A program made the translations under genes and the position numbers. The notes beneath the pieces were generated by a model. The model saw only the letters and a list, made by a program, of their open reading frames with translations. It searched no databases and was not told the origin of the DNA. From a virus: 20,066 nucleotides of DNA. The stretch is from IMG/VR virus record IMGVR_UViG_3300009159_000435, positions 1 through 20,066 of that record; one strand, written 5' to 3'. Every line of letters starts with the position of its first letter. Position 1 is the stretch's first letter. This document shows positions 6,834 through 13,833 of this stretch, in pieces.

Positions 6834-7069
6834 CTTGTTTTAGTCAGGTGATAGATCATTATAACACGTTCAATGGCATCTTGTAAAGCGGGATTGGTAT
6901 CAGCTGCTCTGCGAATGTTACCCCACAATTTTGATTCCATGATGTGATCATGTAAGGGTCTGCCATCATGTGTTCTAGCATCGTGAGTGCTGATCAACTC
7001 ACGTTGGTCAGACCCGTGCTCACGAGAGTACACTGTATTACCACCATCGGGACTTTCGAATATTGGCAT
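6830..7069 (-). CDS. Small conserved phage protein of unknown function
   Basis: 79 aa, soluble. It opens with MPIFESPDGGNTVYSREHGS and has a central LHDHIMESKLWGNIRRAA, then an alpha-helical end (LQDAIERVIMIYHL). I remember this protein as a conserved neighbour of other core genes in marine T4-like phages, always without assigned function. It lies four bases after the stop of the family-25-like glycosyltransferase and overlaps the methyltransferase gene by ATGA. No motif points to a reaction. Confidence 0.7.
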   Translation of the reverse strand: MPIFESPDGGNTVYSREHGSDQRELISTHDARTHDGRPLHDHIMESKLWGNIRRAADTNPALQDAIERVIMIYHLTKTR

Positions 7070-7073
7070 TGAG

Positions 7074-7886
7074 CTAGTTCAACACGATCATTGCATCTTT
7101 GAAATCCAATGTTGGTCCATTCAGCCGCCATTGTTGTGAAACCACTCGATGCGACCAATACTGTGCATCATTTGCAACTTCGGCACCTTCTGTGATTACC
7201 ACTTTGTTTTCAAAAGTGGTGCCGAGTTTGTCATGTTCAACCAACATTGGAAAATTATAAATGCCAGGGGCCTGTAGATACAAGAGATTTTCTATAATAG
7301 GGCCATACTGATCCCCATAGATGTCAATCAAATCAAGATTGTAGGTGTTGTATCCGTGACAGGTTCTATCCAGCAGAAGTTTAACATAGGAGCGTCGGAA
7401 CAAGGAATATGCTCCCCACCAGCGGCCACGTGTGAGTTTGATTGCTAAGTTTGGTTCGCCGGCTGGATTGCAGTAAGGCATTTGTACCTTGGTCAGCTGT
7501 ACTCCATTCCAATCTGCCGGAAGATGTTGTACGAACTCATCCCAGGTAAAATTCCAATGGTCTATGCTTTGAAAACTCACATCATCTTCGCAGAAAATAG
7601 CATACTCCTCGTTGGTTGACACGTACCAATTTCTCAACAGATTCAGATGAGAAATTATGGTGCCCATCTGAACAACAACTTCTTTCATGAATCTGCCCGA
7701 TCCAGTGATATCTATCATGGAGGAAATTTTATTAAATCGTTCAGTGAGGTATACGTTTGTTTTTATAATGCCATACTGATCAAATTGATCTTGCATGAAT
7801 TTTCTACGATCGACACTTTCGTATAAACTGGTGTAATTGACCGATGGAAAGTTTTTGATTTTTTCTTCGATGGTTAATGCTGTCAT
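7074..7886 (-). CDS. Glycosyltransferase, GT25-like (LPS-type)
   Basis: 270 aa. The N-terminal YESVDRRKFMQDQFDQYGI (22-40) matches the 'S-x-D-R-R ... M ... Q/L ... G-I' opening of family 25 transferases, and YAIFCEDDVSF (95-105) is the acidic E-D-D metal/nucleotide-sugar site. Also seen: LTRGRWWGAYSLFRRSYVKLLL, resembling the 'G-x-x-A-Y-x-x-S' segment near the acceptor site. Family 25 enzymes add galactose or glucose to lipopolysaccharide or protein glycans. Located in the cytoplasm. It sits between two conserved phage genes, with spacings of 3 and 4 nt. The donor is unknown. Confidence 0.68.
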   Translation of the reverse strand: MTALTIEEKIKNFPSVNYTSLYESVDRRKFMQDQFDQYGIIKTNVYLTERFNKISSMIDITGSGRFMKEVVVQMGTIISHLNLLRNWYVSTNEEYAIFCEDDVSFQSIDHWNFTWDEFVQHLPADWNGVQLTKVQMPYCNPAGEPNLAIKLTRGRWWGAYSLFRRSYVKLLLDRTCHGYNTYNLDLIDIYGDQYGPIIENLLYLQAPGIYNFPMLVEHDKLGTTFENKVVITEGAEVANDAQYWSHRVVSQQWRLNGPTLDFKDAMIVLN

Positions 7887-7889
7887 GGT

Positions 7890-8390
7890 TTACCAAGCCT
7901 TGTTATAGTCCACAATCTCACAGTTACGGCTAATGTCTTTGACAAAATACACACAGTCAGGTTGCGGTGCATCATTGATAGGAACGCATAACATCTGCCC
8001 ATTTTTTAGTTTGGGTGCATACCACGCTACTTCTTGATATACATCTACAATTTCAATAGGCGGAAAACTTGGCCGGAAACTGGAGAGAGGATTGAATTGA
8101 AACAGTTTAAATCCACGATCATTGATGCTGGTGAGTGGTAGCATTTCTAAATCACCCACATCGGGTTCTCCAATTAGCACTTGCCAATCCATGGGCATTT
8201 TAATTCTTGCATCACCTATTTGTAATACCAATGCAGGTGCATTAAAACTTTCTAAAAAGATCAACGGTATGTAATGATAGTCAGGGTTGGCTGGATCAGA
8301 ATTGTCTAATATAGCAAATCTCATATCATCTACTTCTTCAGGTAAATGATCGAGATCGTAGGGTCGGTTGTCAAGGGTTAAGATACGCAT
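7890..8390 (-). CDS. Conserved phage protein of unknown function
   Basis: 166 aa from ATG at 8390. The frame stays open to 8624 but that part is antisense-free overlap with uvsW in another frame, so I reject it. The start MRILTLDNRPYDLDHLP and blocks MRFAILDNSDPANPDYHYIPLI, RIKMPMDWQVLIGEP and YFVKDISRNCEIVDYNKAW match a protein I remember from marine T4-like phages; function unknown. Predicted largely beta, soluble. A 37-nt gap separates it from uvsW and holds a TTGCAT-17-TACAAT arrangement (8397-8425), a weak sigma70-like candidate whose start would fall at the ATG. No Shine-Dalgarno sequence is seen. Confidence 0.68.
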   Translation of the reverse strand: MRILTLDNRPYDLDHLPEEVDDMRFAILDNSDPANPDYHYIPLIFLESFNAPALVLQIGDARIKMPMDWQVLIGEPDVGDLEMLPLTSINDRGFKLFQFNPLSSFRPSFPPIEIVDVYQEVAWYAPKLKNGQMLCVPINDAPQPDCVYFVKDISRNCEIVDYNKAW

Positions 8391-8427
8391 GAGTTTATTG
8401 TACTGTATTTTTTGTAAAAATGCAACC

Positions 8428-9888
8428 TCATTGCCAATGTAATTTTTCCTGGGTATAAGGATATTCAGCATCATTATAGTAGGCCTTGCGTTTGACCAAA
8501 TGTCGTTTGCTGAATCTGCATGTTGATGTGATATCCCAAATCTGCACATGATCCTTGTCTTCGGCTTTTCTGATACCGCGACCAATTGATTGTATAACCC
8601 TAGTAAAACTCTTGCCCGACTCAATCATTACCAAGTTAAAGATGCGTGGTATGTTGATACCCACCGCTGCCACACCATATGTGGCCACAATGATTTTGCC
8701 AGTAGCTGTGGCCACTTCGTCGTATTCTTCCTGACGTGCAGCACCTTTGGTTGCGCCCGATACAAATACTGCTCGATCGCCTAGCCTTGCAACTAATTCA
8801 TGCCCTGGTGCCACACGATCTACCAACACTAGAGTATTACCAGTTTCATTAACTTGCAGCACCAACTGTGCAATGGCATCCAGTCGACCCGATTCTTCCA
8901 ATAGATATTTTAATTCTTGTTGGTAAGTTTTGTGTTCCACAGTGTCTACCATCTGCACCACATTCACATGACACTGTGCCAGTACGCCTCGATCTTGCAG
9001 TTCACTAGCAGCCAGTTTTGAAATCACTGGGCCTAGACTTACCAGCAGTGCTTGGCTTTCAAATGCTTCTTTGGGTATAGTTCCGGTCAATCCCCAACGA
9101 ATTGGCACTTGCGCCATCACTGTGGTCAACAAGGTCTTTAATGCATCAGCTTTGGCCATATGTACTTCGTCTACAATAACACATACAACATCTTCAATGA
9201 ACTCTTGTATGGTACAATCACCTATGCCATTCTTGGTGTTCTTCTTCAGATTGTTTAGGCTTTGCCAAGTGCATATGGTATGACTACGCCCGTATTCTTT
9301 TCTATCCCCAAAGTACACACCTACATCCAATTCCATGTTGATGTAGTCTTTTTCAGTTTGTGTAACCAAGCTCTTGTTAGGCACAATCACAATGCTGCGA
9401 CCATACTTGCTGACTGCATCACTTAGTGCTGCTGTCATAATAGTCTTGCCTGCACCGGTGGCCACTTCTTGTAGGCACTGTGGGTTGGCTAGGAAATTGT
9501 TGATAATTTCTACTTGGTAATCACGTAGCTCGATGGGCTTGCCTGCTTGTGGATGTTTTTCTGGCCACGATTTGTGTGCATAGGTTTGTTCATGCACCTG
9601 ATCAAACTCAAATGTGGTTGTGTACGTGCGTTGGTCATCTAGTTCAACATCATAATTGTGTTTGTCTAGTATGGGCAAGATCTCAGGTAGTAAATTTACG
9701 TAAGTGCTGCCTCCAAGTTGGAAGTATGCAACCTTACCATCCCAACGACCTAGTCTCACAGCTGGTAGATAACGTGCGTAGGGCACATCGTATTTGAATT
9801 TCTTTACCAGTTCTTTGCGAGCATCAAGATCCAGGCCTTCAATTTTGATATTGACTTCATCGCTTATTTTAATTGTGCATCTTTTCAT
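8428..9888 (-). CDS. uvsW: UvsW-like superfamily 2 helicase
   Basis: 486 aa from ATG at 9888; the frame extends to a TTG at 9939 that runs through a terminator, so I reject it. Motifs: Walker A ATGAGKT (143-149) after a Q-motif-like LRDYQ (121-125), VDEVH (239-243), GLTGT (266-270), and QSIGRGIRK (433-441, motif VI). The ~110-residue N-terminal domain (GRWDGKVAYF, then LLPEIL) agrees with UvsW. In T4 UvsW unwinds branched DNA and R-loops, and shifts replication from origin- to recombination-dependent mode. Length is close to T4 UvsW (about 500). It begins 35 nt after the terminator of the AAA+ unit, so it needs its own promoter; no Shine-Dalgarno sequence is evident. Confidence 0.93.
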   Translation of the reverse strand: MKRCTIKISDEVNIKIEGLDLDARKELVKKFKYDVPYARYLPAVRLGRWDGKVAYFQLGGSTYVNLLPEILPILDKHNYDVELDDQRTYTTTFEFDQVHEQTYAHKSWPEKHPQAGKPIELRDYQVEIINNFLANPQCLQEVATGAGKTIMTAALSDAVSKYGRSIVIVPNKSLVTQTEKDYINMELDVGVYFGDRKEYGRSHTICTWQSLNNLKKNTKNGIGDCTIQEFIEDVVCVIVDEVHMAKADALKTLLTTVMAQVPIRWGLTGTIPKEAFESQALLVSLGPVISKLAASELQDRGVLAQCHVNVVQMVDTVEHKTYQQELKYLLEESGRLDAIAQLVLQVNETGNTLVLVDRVAPGHELVARLGDRAVFVSGATKGAARQEEYDEVATATGKIIVATYGVAAVGINIPRIFNLVMIESGKSFTRVIQSIGRGIRKAEDKDHVQIWDITSTCRFSKRHLVKRKAYYNDAEYPYTQEKLHWQ

Positions 9889-9895
9889 ATAGTAT

Positions 9896-9924
9896 ATAGT
9901 AACATACTTAAATAGGATAGTCAA
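9896..9924 (-). promoter_or_regulatory. Weak sigma70-like promoter candidate for uvsW
   Basis: Minus strand TTGACT (9919-9924), a 17-nt spacer, and TACTAT (9896-9901). The -35 box overlaps the T-run of the terminator. The start point would be about at the ATG, so a leaderless message would result; this makes it uncertain. Confidence 0.25.
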
Positions 9925-9948
9925 AAAAACAGGCACCAAAGTGCCTGT
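9923..9948 (-). terminator. Rho-independent terminator ending the AAA+ unit
   Basis: On the minus strand ACAGGCAC, a 4-nt loop TTTG, then GTGCCTGT form an 8-bp stem, directly followed by a run of T residues (9923-9928, seven counting the last stem base). A textbook intrinsic terminator. It separates the AAA+/small-gene transcript from uvsW. Confidence 0.85.
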
Positions 9949-9949
9949 A

Positions 9950-9987
9950 TAAAAGAGTCGCTGGGCTAGAAAAACTTTGGCGACTCT
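9950..9987 (-). terminator. Second hairpin, possible tandem terminator
   Basis: On the minus strand AGAGTCGC (9980-9987) pairs with GCGACTCT (9954-9961) across an 18-nt loop and is followed by TTTA. A third small hairpin (TTGGC/GCCAA, 9993-10007) lies just upstream. With the strong terminator at 9923-9948 these make three stems in 80 bases after the last small gene. They could be a tandem terminator or protect the 3' end of the message. Confidence 0.5.
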
Positions 9988-10012
9988 GTTTCTTGGCTTT
10001 ACGCCAAAAATC

Positions 10013-10117
10013 TTATGAGATCTTTACTATTTGGAATCCAATTTCTTTAGCTTCATCAGCTTCATATTCGGAATCCACAGTGTACAAAAACAAATCACCA
10101 TCCCAGATTTCAAACAT
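10013..10117 (-). CDS. 34-aa acidic protein
   Basis: 34 aa: begins MFEIWDGDLFLYTVDSEYE and ends with a GFQIVKIS tail. Strong start signal: AAGGA six bases before the ATG. Acidic, soluble, no membrane segment. I recall short proteins with the same WDGDLFLY-x-VDSEYEADEA pattern in marine T4-like phages; function unknown. It starts nine bases after the stop of the 46-aa membrane gene and ends 26 bases before the first terminator stem, so it closes the AAA+ unit. Confidence 0.65.
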   Translation of the reverse strand: MFEIWDGDLFLYTVDSEYEADEAKEIGFQIVKIS

Positions 10118-10126
10118 ACAGTTTCC

Positions 10127-10267
10127 TTAAAAGATTTCAACCATTAATCGGGCTAGATACCAGGCACTGATAACCAAACAGATCCATCCTGTTACTGTAG
10201 CGCCATCCTCAAAGCAATGCTTGGCAAACCACCCATTCAGCAACATCCAAACAATCGACACTTCCAT
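10127..10267 (-). CDS. 46-aa small membrane protein (predicted)
   Basis: 46 aa with two hydrophobic stretches: residues 4-14 (SIVWMLLNGWF) and 26-38 (TGWICLVISAWYL), separated by a short polar turn with K-H and E-D-G. It ends with a charged R-L-M-V-E-I-F tail. It may form a helical hairpin in the inner membrane. The start ATG at 10267 lies nine bases after the stop of the 27-aa gene; no strong Shine-Dalgarno sequence is seen. The reading frame is clean and its position between other co-directional small genes supports it. Function unknown. Confidence 0.55.
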   Translation of the reverse strand: MEVSIVWMLLNGWFAKHCFEDGATVTGWICLVISAWYLARLMVEIF

Positions 10268-10276
10268 TTTAATCAC

Positions 10277-10360
10277 TCACAGTAAAAGCATGGCAGCTAT
10301 GAAAAATGCCAACCATGGGTGGCCGAAATACAATGCAGCAATTACGGCTACCCAACCCAT
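10277..10360 (-). CDS. 27-aa hydrophobic peptide (predicted)
   Basis: 27 aa, MGWVAVIAALYFGHPWLAFF then IAAMLLL: almost entirely hydrophobic, interrupted by G-H-P-W, and long enough for one membrane span. The ATG is separated from the AAA+ stop by one base (TAAGATG), so it could be reached by ribosomes ending the upstream gene. No independent evidence of conservation can be given. Function unknown; a membrane-acting helper of the AAA+ protein is only a guess. Confidence 0.45.
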   Translation of the reverse strand: MGWVAVIAALYFGHPWLAFFIAAMLLL

Positions 10361-10361
10361 C

Positions 10362-11390
10362 TTAGTCTGCTACCTTCATGCAGGTAGTCTCTGCAAGACG
10401 GCGCCAGTTATCAGGACTCAGTTTACGCAAGTCTGCGATCTTCAATGCCATACGCAGGCTCATTTCACGTAAACGAGCTTGGTTAGTTTCCATGAACTCA
10501 AAGATACTGTCTTGAGTCTCGGGCTCAAAGTCGTAACCATCAAACAATACACCGTCCTTGGCGATCTGCTTGATACGCAAGATCTTGTCACGCATGGTGT
10601 CAAGAGTCAAGTCTAGGTAATGGCAACGACTTTGCAGTGCGTCCAAGTGATCGCGCAGTTTCTGCGATTTCATCTTGTCAAACTTCAAGTTGGTGATAAA
10701 GATCACCGAGCCTTTGAACTCGAAACGATCTGGGATGCCTTCGCGACGCAGAGTGGAACTCTCGCTCAACCACGAAATAACACGCTTCTTGCCAGAGTCC
10801 AATGCACCTTTCAGCAAGTTCAGAGCAACGTCATCCAACAGGATCGAGTCACAGTCATCAAACACTACCATACAGTTAGCATCACTGTATTTGTACAGAG
10901 TCTGATACAGTCCAATAGGAGTAGCACTACCTTTCACAACTTCTGCACGAAGCTTCTTGCCTGCGATCTTGTCAAACAGTGTGGCTTTTTCGATCTCTTG
11001 TTCCACGCCGTAGCTCTTGCCCACGCCAGGAGGGCCGCTCACAATCATAGCACGGATGTCGCCGCCAATGCAGGCTTTTGACATTTCTGTGAGTATTTCA
11101 AAACGCTCGCGGATACGAGTCATTGCTTCTTCTTCAGTCTCTACTACAAAAGCAGATGCCTTAGCAGCAGGTGTGTTCATTTCCACAGTGTCACCGTTCA
11201 CCATCTCGTAGTCAGAGATAGCATTAACGCGGATGCGGACTGTGGCAGGGCAGTTGGGGAATGTGCCGTTGTTTTGCACAGTGACATAGCCGCCTTTGGC
11301 GCCAGTTTGAAAGCCGCTTACCAGCATGAAGTTTTGGTTGCTAACAGTCTTGCCGCGGTACTCGCCGCGAATAATACGAATTGCGCTCAT
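10362..11390 (-). CDS. AAA+ ATPase
   Basis: 342 aa. N-terminal ~70 residues form a small beta domain (IRGEYRGKTVSNQNFMLV, then GGYVTVQN). The AAA+ core has Walker A GPPGVGKS (119-126), Walker B VVFDDCDS (175-182) and sensor 1 FITN (231-234). A basic helical C-terminus (MSLRMALKIADLRKL) follows. It is an oligomeric ATPase remodelling protein or nucleic acid; the partner is unknown. Codon use is richer in G+C (34 of the 60 bases 11221-11280) than neighbouring glycan genes. It is the first gene after two tandem sigma70-type promoters and is followed by three tiny genes and terminators, so it is a self-contained, probably early unit. A GGGG nine bases before the start is the only ribosome-binding candidate. 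Could be a RuvB- or clamp-loader-like remodeler, but no subfamily is clear. Confidence 0.8.
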   Translation of the reverse strand: MSAIRIIRGEYRGKTVSNQNFMLVSGFQTGAKGGYVTVQNNGTFPNCPATVRIRVNAISDYEMVNGDTVEMNTPAAKASAFVVETEEEAMTRIRERFEILTEMSKACIGGDIRAMIVSGPPGVGKSYGVEQEIEKATLFDKIAGKKLRAEVVKGSATPIGLYQTLYKYSDANCMVVFDDCDSILLDDVALNLLKGALDSGKKRVISWLSESSTLRREGIPDRFEFKGSVIFITNLKFDKMKSQKLRDHLDALQSRCHYLDLTLDTMRDKILRIKQIAKDGVLFDGYDFEPETQDSIFEFMETNQARLREMSLRMALKIADLRKLSPDNWRRLAETTCMKVAD

Positions 11391-11422
11391 GGTTTCTAGC
11401 CCCGTTGTGTTGTTAAGCCACT

Positions 11423-11451
11423 ATTGTAGCAGTTGTTGAGATACCGGTCAA
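11423..11451 (-). promoter_or_regulatory. Sigma70-type promoter P2 for the AAA+ unit
   Basis: Minus strand TTGACC (11446-11451), a 17-nt spacer, and TACAAT (11423-11428). Five of six bases match in each box. The start would be near 11416, giving a leader of about 26 nt before the ATG at 11390. The -35 box lies in the 12-mer GTTGACCGGTAT shared exactly with P1. Confidence 0.75.
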
Positions 11452-11552
11452 CTCCTTTTTACAGGATTTTTCCAATTTTTTCTGCGAAAACTGTGGGCTT
11501 TTTGCCACATTATTAAGCAGTTTTTTGTTGGTATCTTTGTTGACATGTAGCT

Positions 11553-11581
11553 ATTATAGCCGATCATACAATACCGGTCAA
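11553..11581 (-). promoter_or_regulatory. Sigma70-type promoter P1 for the AAA+ unit
   Basis: Minus strand TTGACC (11576-11581), a 17-nt spacer, and a perfect TATAAT (11553-11558). It lies 130 bp upstream of P2. The -35 box is inside a perfect interrupted dyad CCGGT-TG-ACCGG (11574-11585), a possible operator, and the -10 box is inside GCTATAATAGC, also a dyad. The 201-bp gap 11391-11591 holds only these promoters and the AT-rich leader between them; I see no reliable gene in it. Confidence 0.78.
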
Positions 11582-11591
11582 CCGGGCTGAG

Positions 11592-12398
11592 CTAGCGCCA
11601 GTGTTGTTTTATCACAACATCGTTGGTTTCGTGCGGCTTAGGATCCCCGTGAAACACCAATACACTATTGCCGGGAGAAAGTATAGTGCCGCGCCCGGGC
11701 CTATTGTAAGTTCTATTCGTGAAGTTCATGCCGCCGTCTAGTGCAGTCCATCTCCAACTCACAACACGATCAGGATCCATGAATCGGCGTTTTTCCGGAG
11801 CAATCACTGTGGTGAGATATTCCTGATCGCCGCCGTGTTGATATCTGCTGATTATTTTGCTGGCTCCGTTTTGCTCAAAGTTTGACCACACATGCGACCA
11901 TTTGGTAGTGTCCCAATACATCACAGATGAGTTCATGTTTTGCACATCTGCTTTCCACAACACTCTGAAATCACGTATGGTCCAAAAATAAAATGGGCTG
12001 AGATCTACCATCCAATCTATGTTGTCAACAATCACTGTGTCTAGATCAAAGTACAGCAATTGCCCAGAATGGTGGGCAGGATTAAACATCTGCATTTTGT
12101 ACCACCAGCTGCGTTTGCGGCCACTGATACCAGTCCATTCCATTAGATTGTGTCGGATCATGTGTGGTGGCACTGATCGACTGGCTTCTGTATACACATG
12201 CAATCTCACGCCACGTGTTAGGTGGCGACTCAACATGCTGTGTAATCTTTCTACATAAACCCAATTATATCCATTGCCATGAATCACACAGGCACAATCT
12301 ACAGGCCCAGTGGGAGTATTCTCAGGATTCATTTGTTTTTTTGCTCGATACGCTTCTCGTTCAGCACGATGCAAATCTTTTTCACGTTGGGTAGCCAC
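11592..12398 (-). CDS. Glycosyltransferase, GT-A type
   Basis: 268 aa from a GTG at 12398; GGA lies eight bases upstream, and the first internal ATG would lose 22 residues. After a charged N-terminal helix, the core begins CACVIHGNGYNWVYVERL (35-52). LLYFDLDTVIVDNID (114-128) holds the D-x-D metal/nucleotide-sugar motif, and HGD near the C-terminus (VFHGDPKPHE) fits the second metal or donor site of GT8-like enzymes. Cytoplasmic. The gene lies four bases after the GT17-like gene and is the last of a leftward set of four (14415 to 11592). Donor and acceptor are unknown. Confidence 0.68.
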   Translation of the reverse strand: MATQREKDLHRAEREAYRAKKQMNPENTPTGPVDCACVIHGNGYNWVYVERLHSMLSRHLTRGVRLHVYTEASRSVPPHMIRHNLMEWTGISGRKRSWWYKMQMFNPAHHSGQLLYFDLDTVIVDNIDWMVDLSPFYFWTIRDFRVLWKADVQNMNSSVMYWDTTKWSHVWSNFEQNGASKIISRYQHGGDQEYLTTVIAPEKRRFMDPDRVVSWRWTALDGGMNFTNRTYNRPGRGTILSPGNSVLVFHGDPKPHETNDVVIKQHWR

Positions 12399-12402
12399 TT
12401 TA

Positions 12403-13188
12403 CTATTCCGGTGGATTATTCCAATACGCTGGATATTGTCGTAGCACCATCTGAACTGCGTCTGGATACGTGATGTTTATGGTATGTGTGGTACATTTGT
12501 GGTTGATTGCGGATATAGTGTCTAGTTGTTTAAATGCTGATAATATTTGTTCAGGATCTCTATGCTGACTCTCTATACAACTTACTACTTTGTTACGTAT
12601 GAGCTCATCAGATCCCATCCAGGTCCAGTGCCATCCCACATGCATTCTTAATCCCACACAATGACTGCGGTCTTTGCGTTTGACATTTTTTCCTTTGTAT
12701 AGTTCGTGCGGAGTATCAAACATCCTTCGACGTGCTACTACGCTTCCTTGCCATCCACGTTCAGCATGTTGATCAAACTTATACATAAACATGTCAAATC
12801 CGCAACTCACAGGCTGATCATGTTGATCCATCAATGCAATGATATCTGCCCAGCAGTCAGGATTGATTATCTCATCAAGATCACCGTGTATCACAATGTC
12901 TTCGGGATCACAATCAGCTAGGGCAGGAGCGATAGCTTGACGCATCATTGTTTCGCATACAAGATTAGTCTGATGTTCTTGTAATTCTAATGTAACAACT
13001 TGAATCCTATCGCCGTAGAGTTGTCGGTATCGATCAAGATTGTTTAGCAGATTATAAGGTTTAGCTATGCCACTAAAGGTTCTGCTGGCCTCTAGTACCA
13101 CCCATTGATCCACGTAATGATTGGTGATAGCTAAATGTATATCTAGCATATCAAACTCGTTGTTGAACAATAAAGTATCAATTATCAT
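12403..13188 (-). CDS. Glycosyltransferase family 17 (MGAT3-like)
   Basis: 261 aa, full length for bacterial and phage members. It starts with IDTLLFNNEFDMLDIHL and WVVLEASRTFSG (29-40). Then come the D-x-D site HGDLDEIINPD (101-111), a GWHWTWMG block before the C-terminal region, and an RKDRSHCVGLRM stretch. This is the family 17 pattern, whose best-known member adds a beta-1,4-N-acetylglucosamine; the sugar used here is not known. It is soluble, two bases after the methyltransferase stop and four before the next gene's start, so co-translated. Confidence 0.82.
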   Translation of the reverse strand: MIIDTLLFNNEFDMLDIHLAITNHYVDQWVVLEASRTFSGIAKPYNLLNNLDRYRQLYGDRIQVVTLELQEHQTNLVCETMMRQAIAPALADCDPEDIVIHGDLDEIINPDCWADIIALMDQHDQPVSCGFDMFMYKFDQHAERGWQGSVVARRRMFDTPHELYKGKNVKRKDRSHCVGLRMHVGWHWTWMGSDELIRNKVVSCIESQHRDPEQILSAFKQLDTISAINHKCTTHTINITYPDAVQMVLRQYPAYWNNPPE

Positions 13189-13190
13189 GG

Positions 13191-13826
13191 TTAAAATCTA
13201 TAGATGATCTGATAGGCATCATACAACGGTTTCATTCCTTTTGCGTCTAGGTAGTCTGCTATATAATGGCCTTTTCCAGTACGAGCGTTAGATTCTAAAA
13301 ATCTGCTGTTGTCATCTATCACTACCATGGCACCTGGTTTAAGATATGGTTCAATTATTTGGAATTCCTGCAAATGGTGTGTTGCACTGAGATGATCGTC
13401 GTTCCATTTTACATCATAGCTGTCAAGATAGAATAGATCAACGGTGTTTAGATCCAACTGTGTGGCCAAATATAATACACTATCCATGCATGTAGATTCA
13501 AAACTGTCAGATGTGATAGCTGTACGGGCAGCAGCCACAGCTTCTGGGTCTATATCCACACTACGTACACTACCTTTGTGATGATCTACAAATTCTGTGA
13601 ACAATCTAGCACTTTGCCCATCTTTCCAATTGCCTGGATTTCTTAGTGTGCCAGTTTCAATAATATGATATTCAGACTGATCAAGACTTTCAAGATATGC
13701 AAACACCAGATTAAATCCGTCGGCACGTTGATATAGTCCTTCTATCAGCCCTCGTTTGGCACCACTTACTTGGGGAGTTAACAAGTGGTAATAGTTATTG
13801 CGATAATGTTCAAGCCAGGTGGTCAT
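13191..13826 (-). CDS. Class I SAM-dependent methyltransferase (Methyltransf_24-like)
   Basis: 211 aa. Motif I reads IIETGTLRNPGNWKDG (55-70), in place of the usual G-x-G. SVDIDPEAV (89-97) is the acidic strand 2 end, DLFYLDSYD (130-138) the strand 4 motif, and VVIDDNSRF (168-176) the D-D pair often binding metal in sugar-O-methyltransferases. Cytoplasmic. It lies between a second methyltransferase of the same broad type (7-nt gap) and the GT17-like gene (2-nt gap), which suggests methylation of a sugar or its carrier; the acceptor is unknown. Confidence 0.75.
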   Translation of the reverse strand: MTTWLEHYRNNYYHLLTPQVSGAKRGLIEGLYQRADGFNLVFAYLESLDQSEYHIIETGTLRNPGNWKDGQSARLFTEFVDHHKGSVRSVDIDPEAVAAARTAITSDSFESTCMDSVLYLATQLDLNTVDLFYLDSYDVKWNDDHLSATHHLQEFQIIEPYLKPGAMVVIDDNSRFLESNARTGKGHYIADYLDAKGMKPLYDAYQIIYRF

Positions 13827-13833
13827 GTGTTAT

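Noticed and set aside
8391-8624. N-terminal extension of the 166-aa conserved gene into uvsW
   Set aside because: It would overlap the C-terminal helicase coding region by almost 200 nt in another frame, while the ATG at 8390 gives the start that fits remembered homologues.
9889-9939. N-terminal extension of UvsW to a TTG
   Set aside because: It passes through the terminator T-run and stem, and the sequence is hydrophobic and unlike the UvsW start.
10620-11081. 153-aa plus-strand frame antisense to the AAA+ gene
   Set aside because: Composition is that of a complement of a coding strand, with no motif or ribosome-binding site, and the minus strand has clear Walker motifs.
11448-11546. 32-aa basic leader peptide starting at the predicted P1 transcript start
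   Set aside because: The ATG would be leaderless and has no ribosome-binding site, and its stop lies in the P2 -35 box. Composition looks like promoter-region DNA. Kept only as a remote possibility.
11540-11572. Plus-strand TTGACA followed by TACAAT
   Set aside because: The spacer is 21 bp, and no plus-strand gene lies downstream for almost 3 kb.
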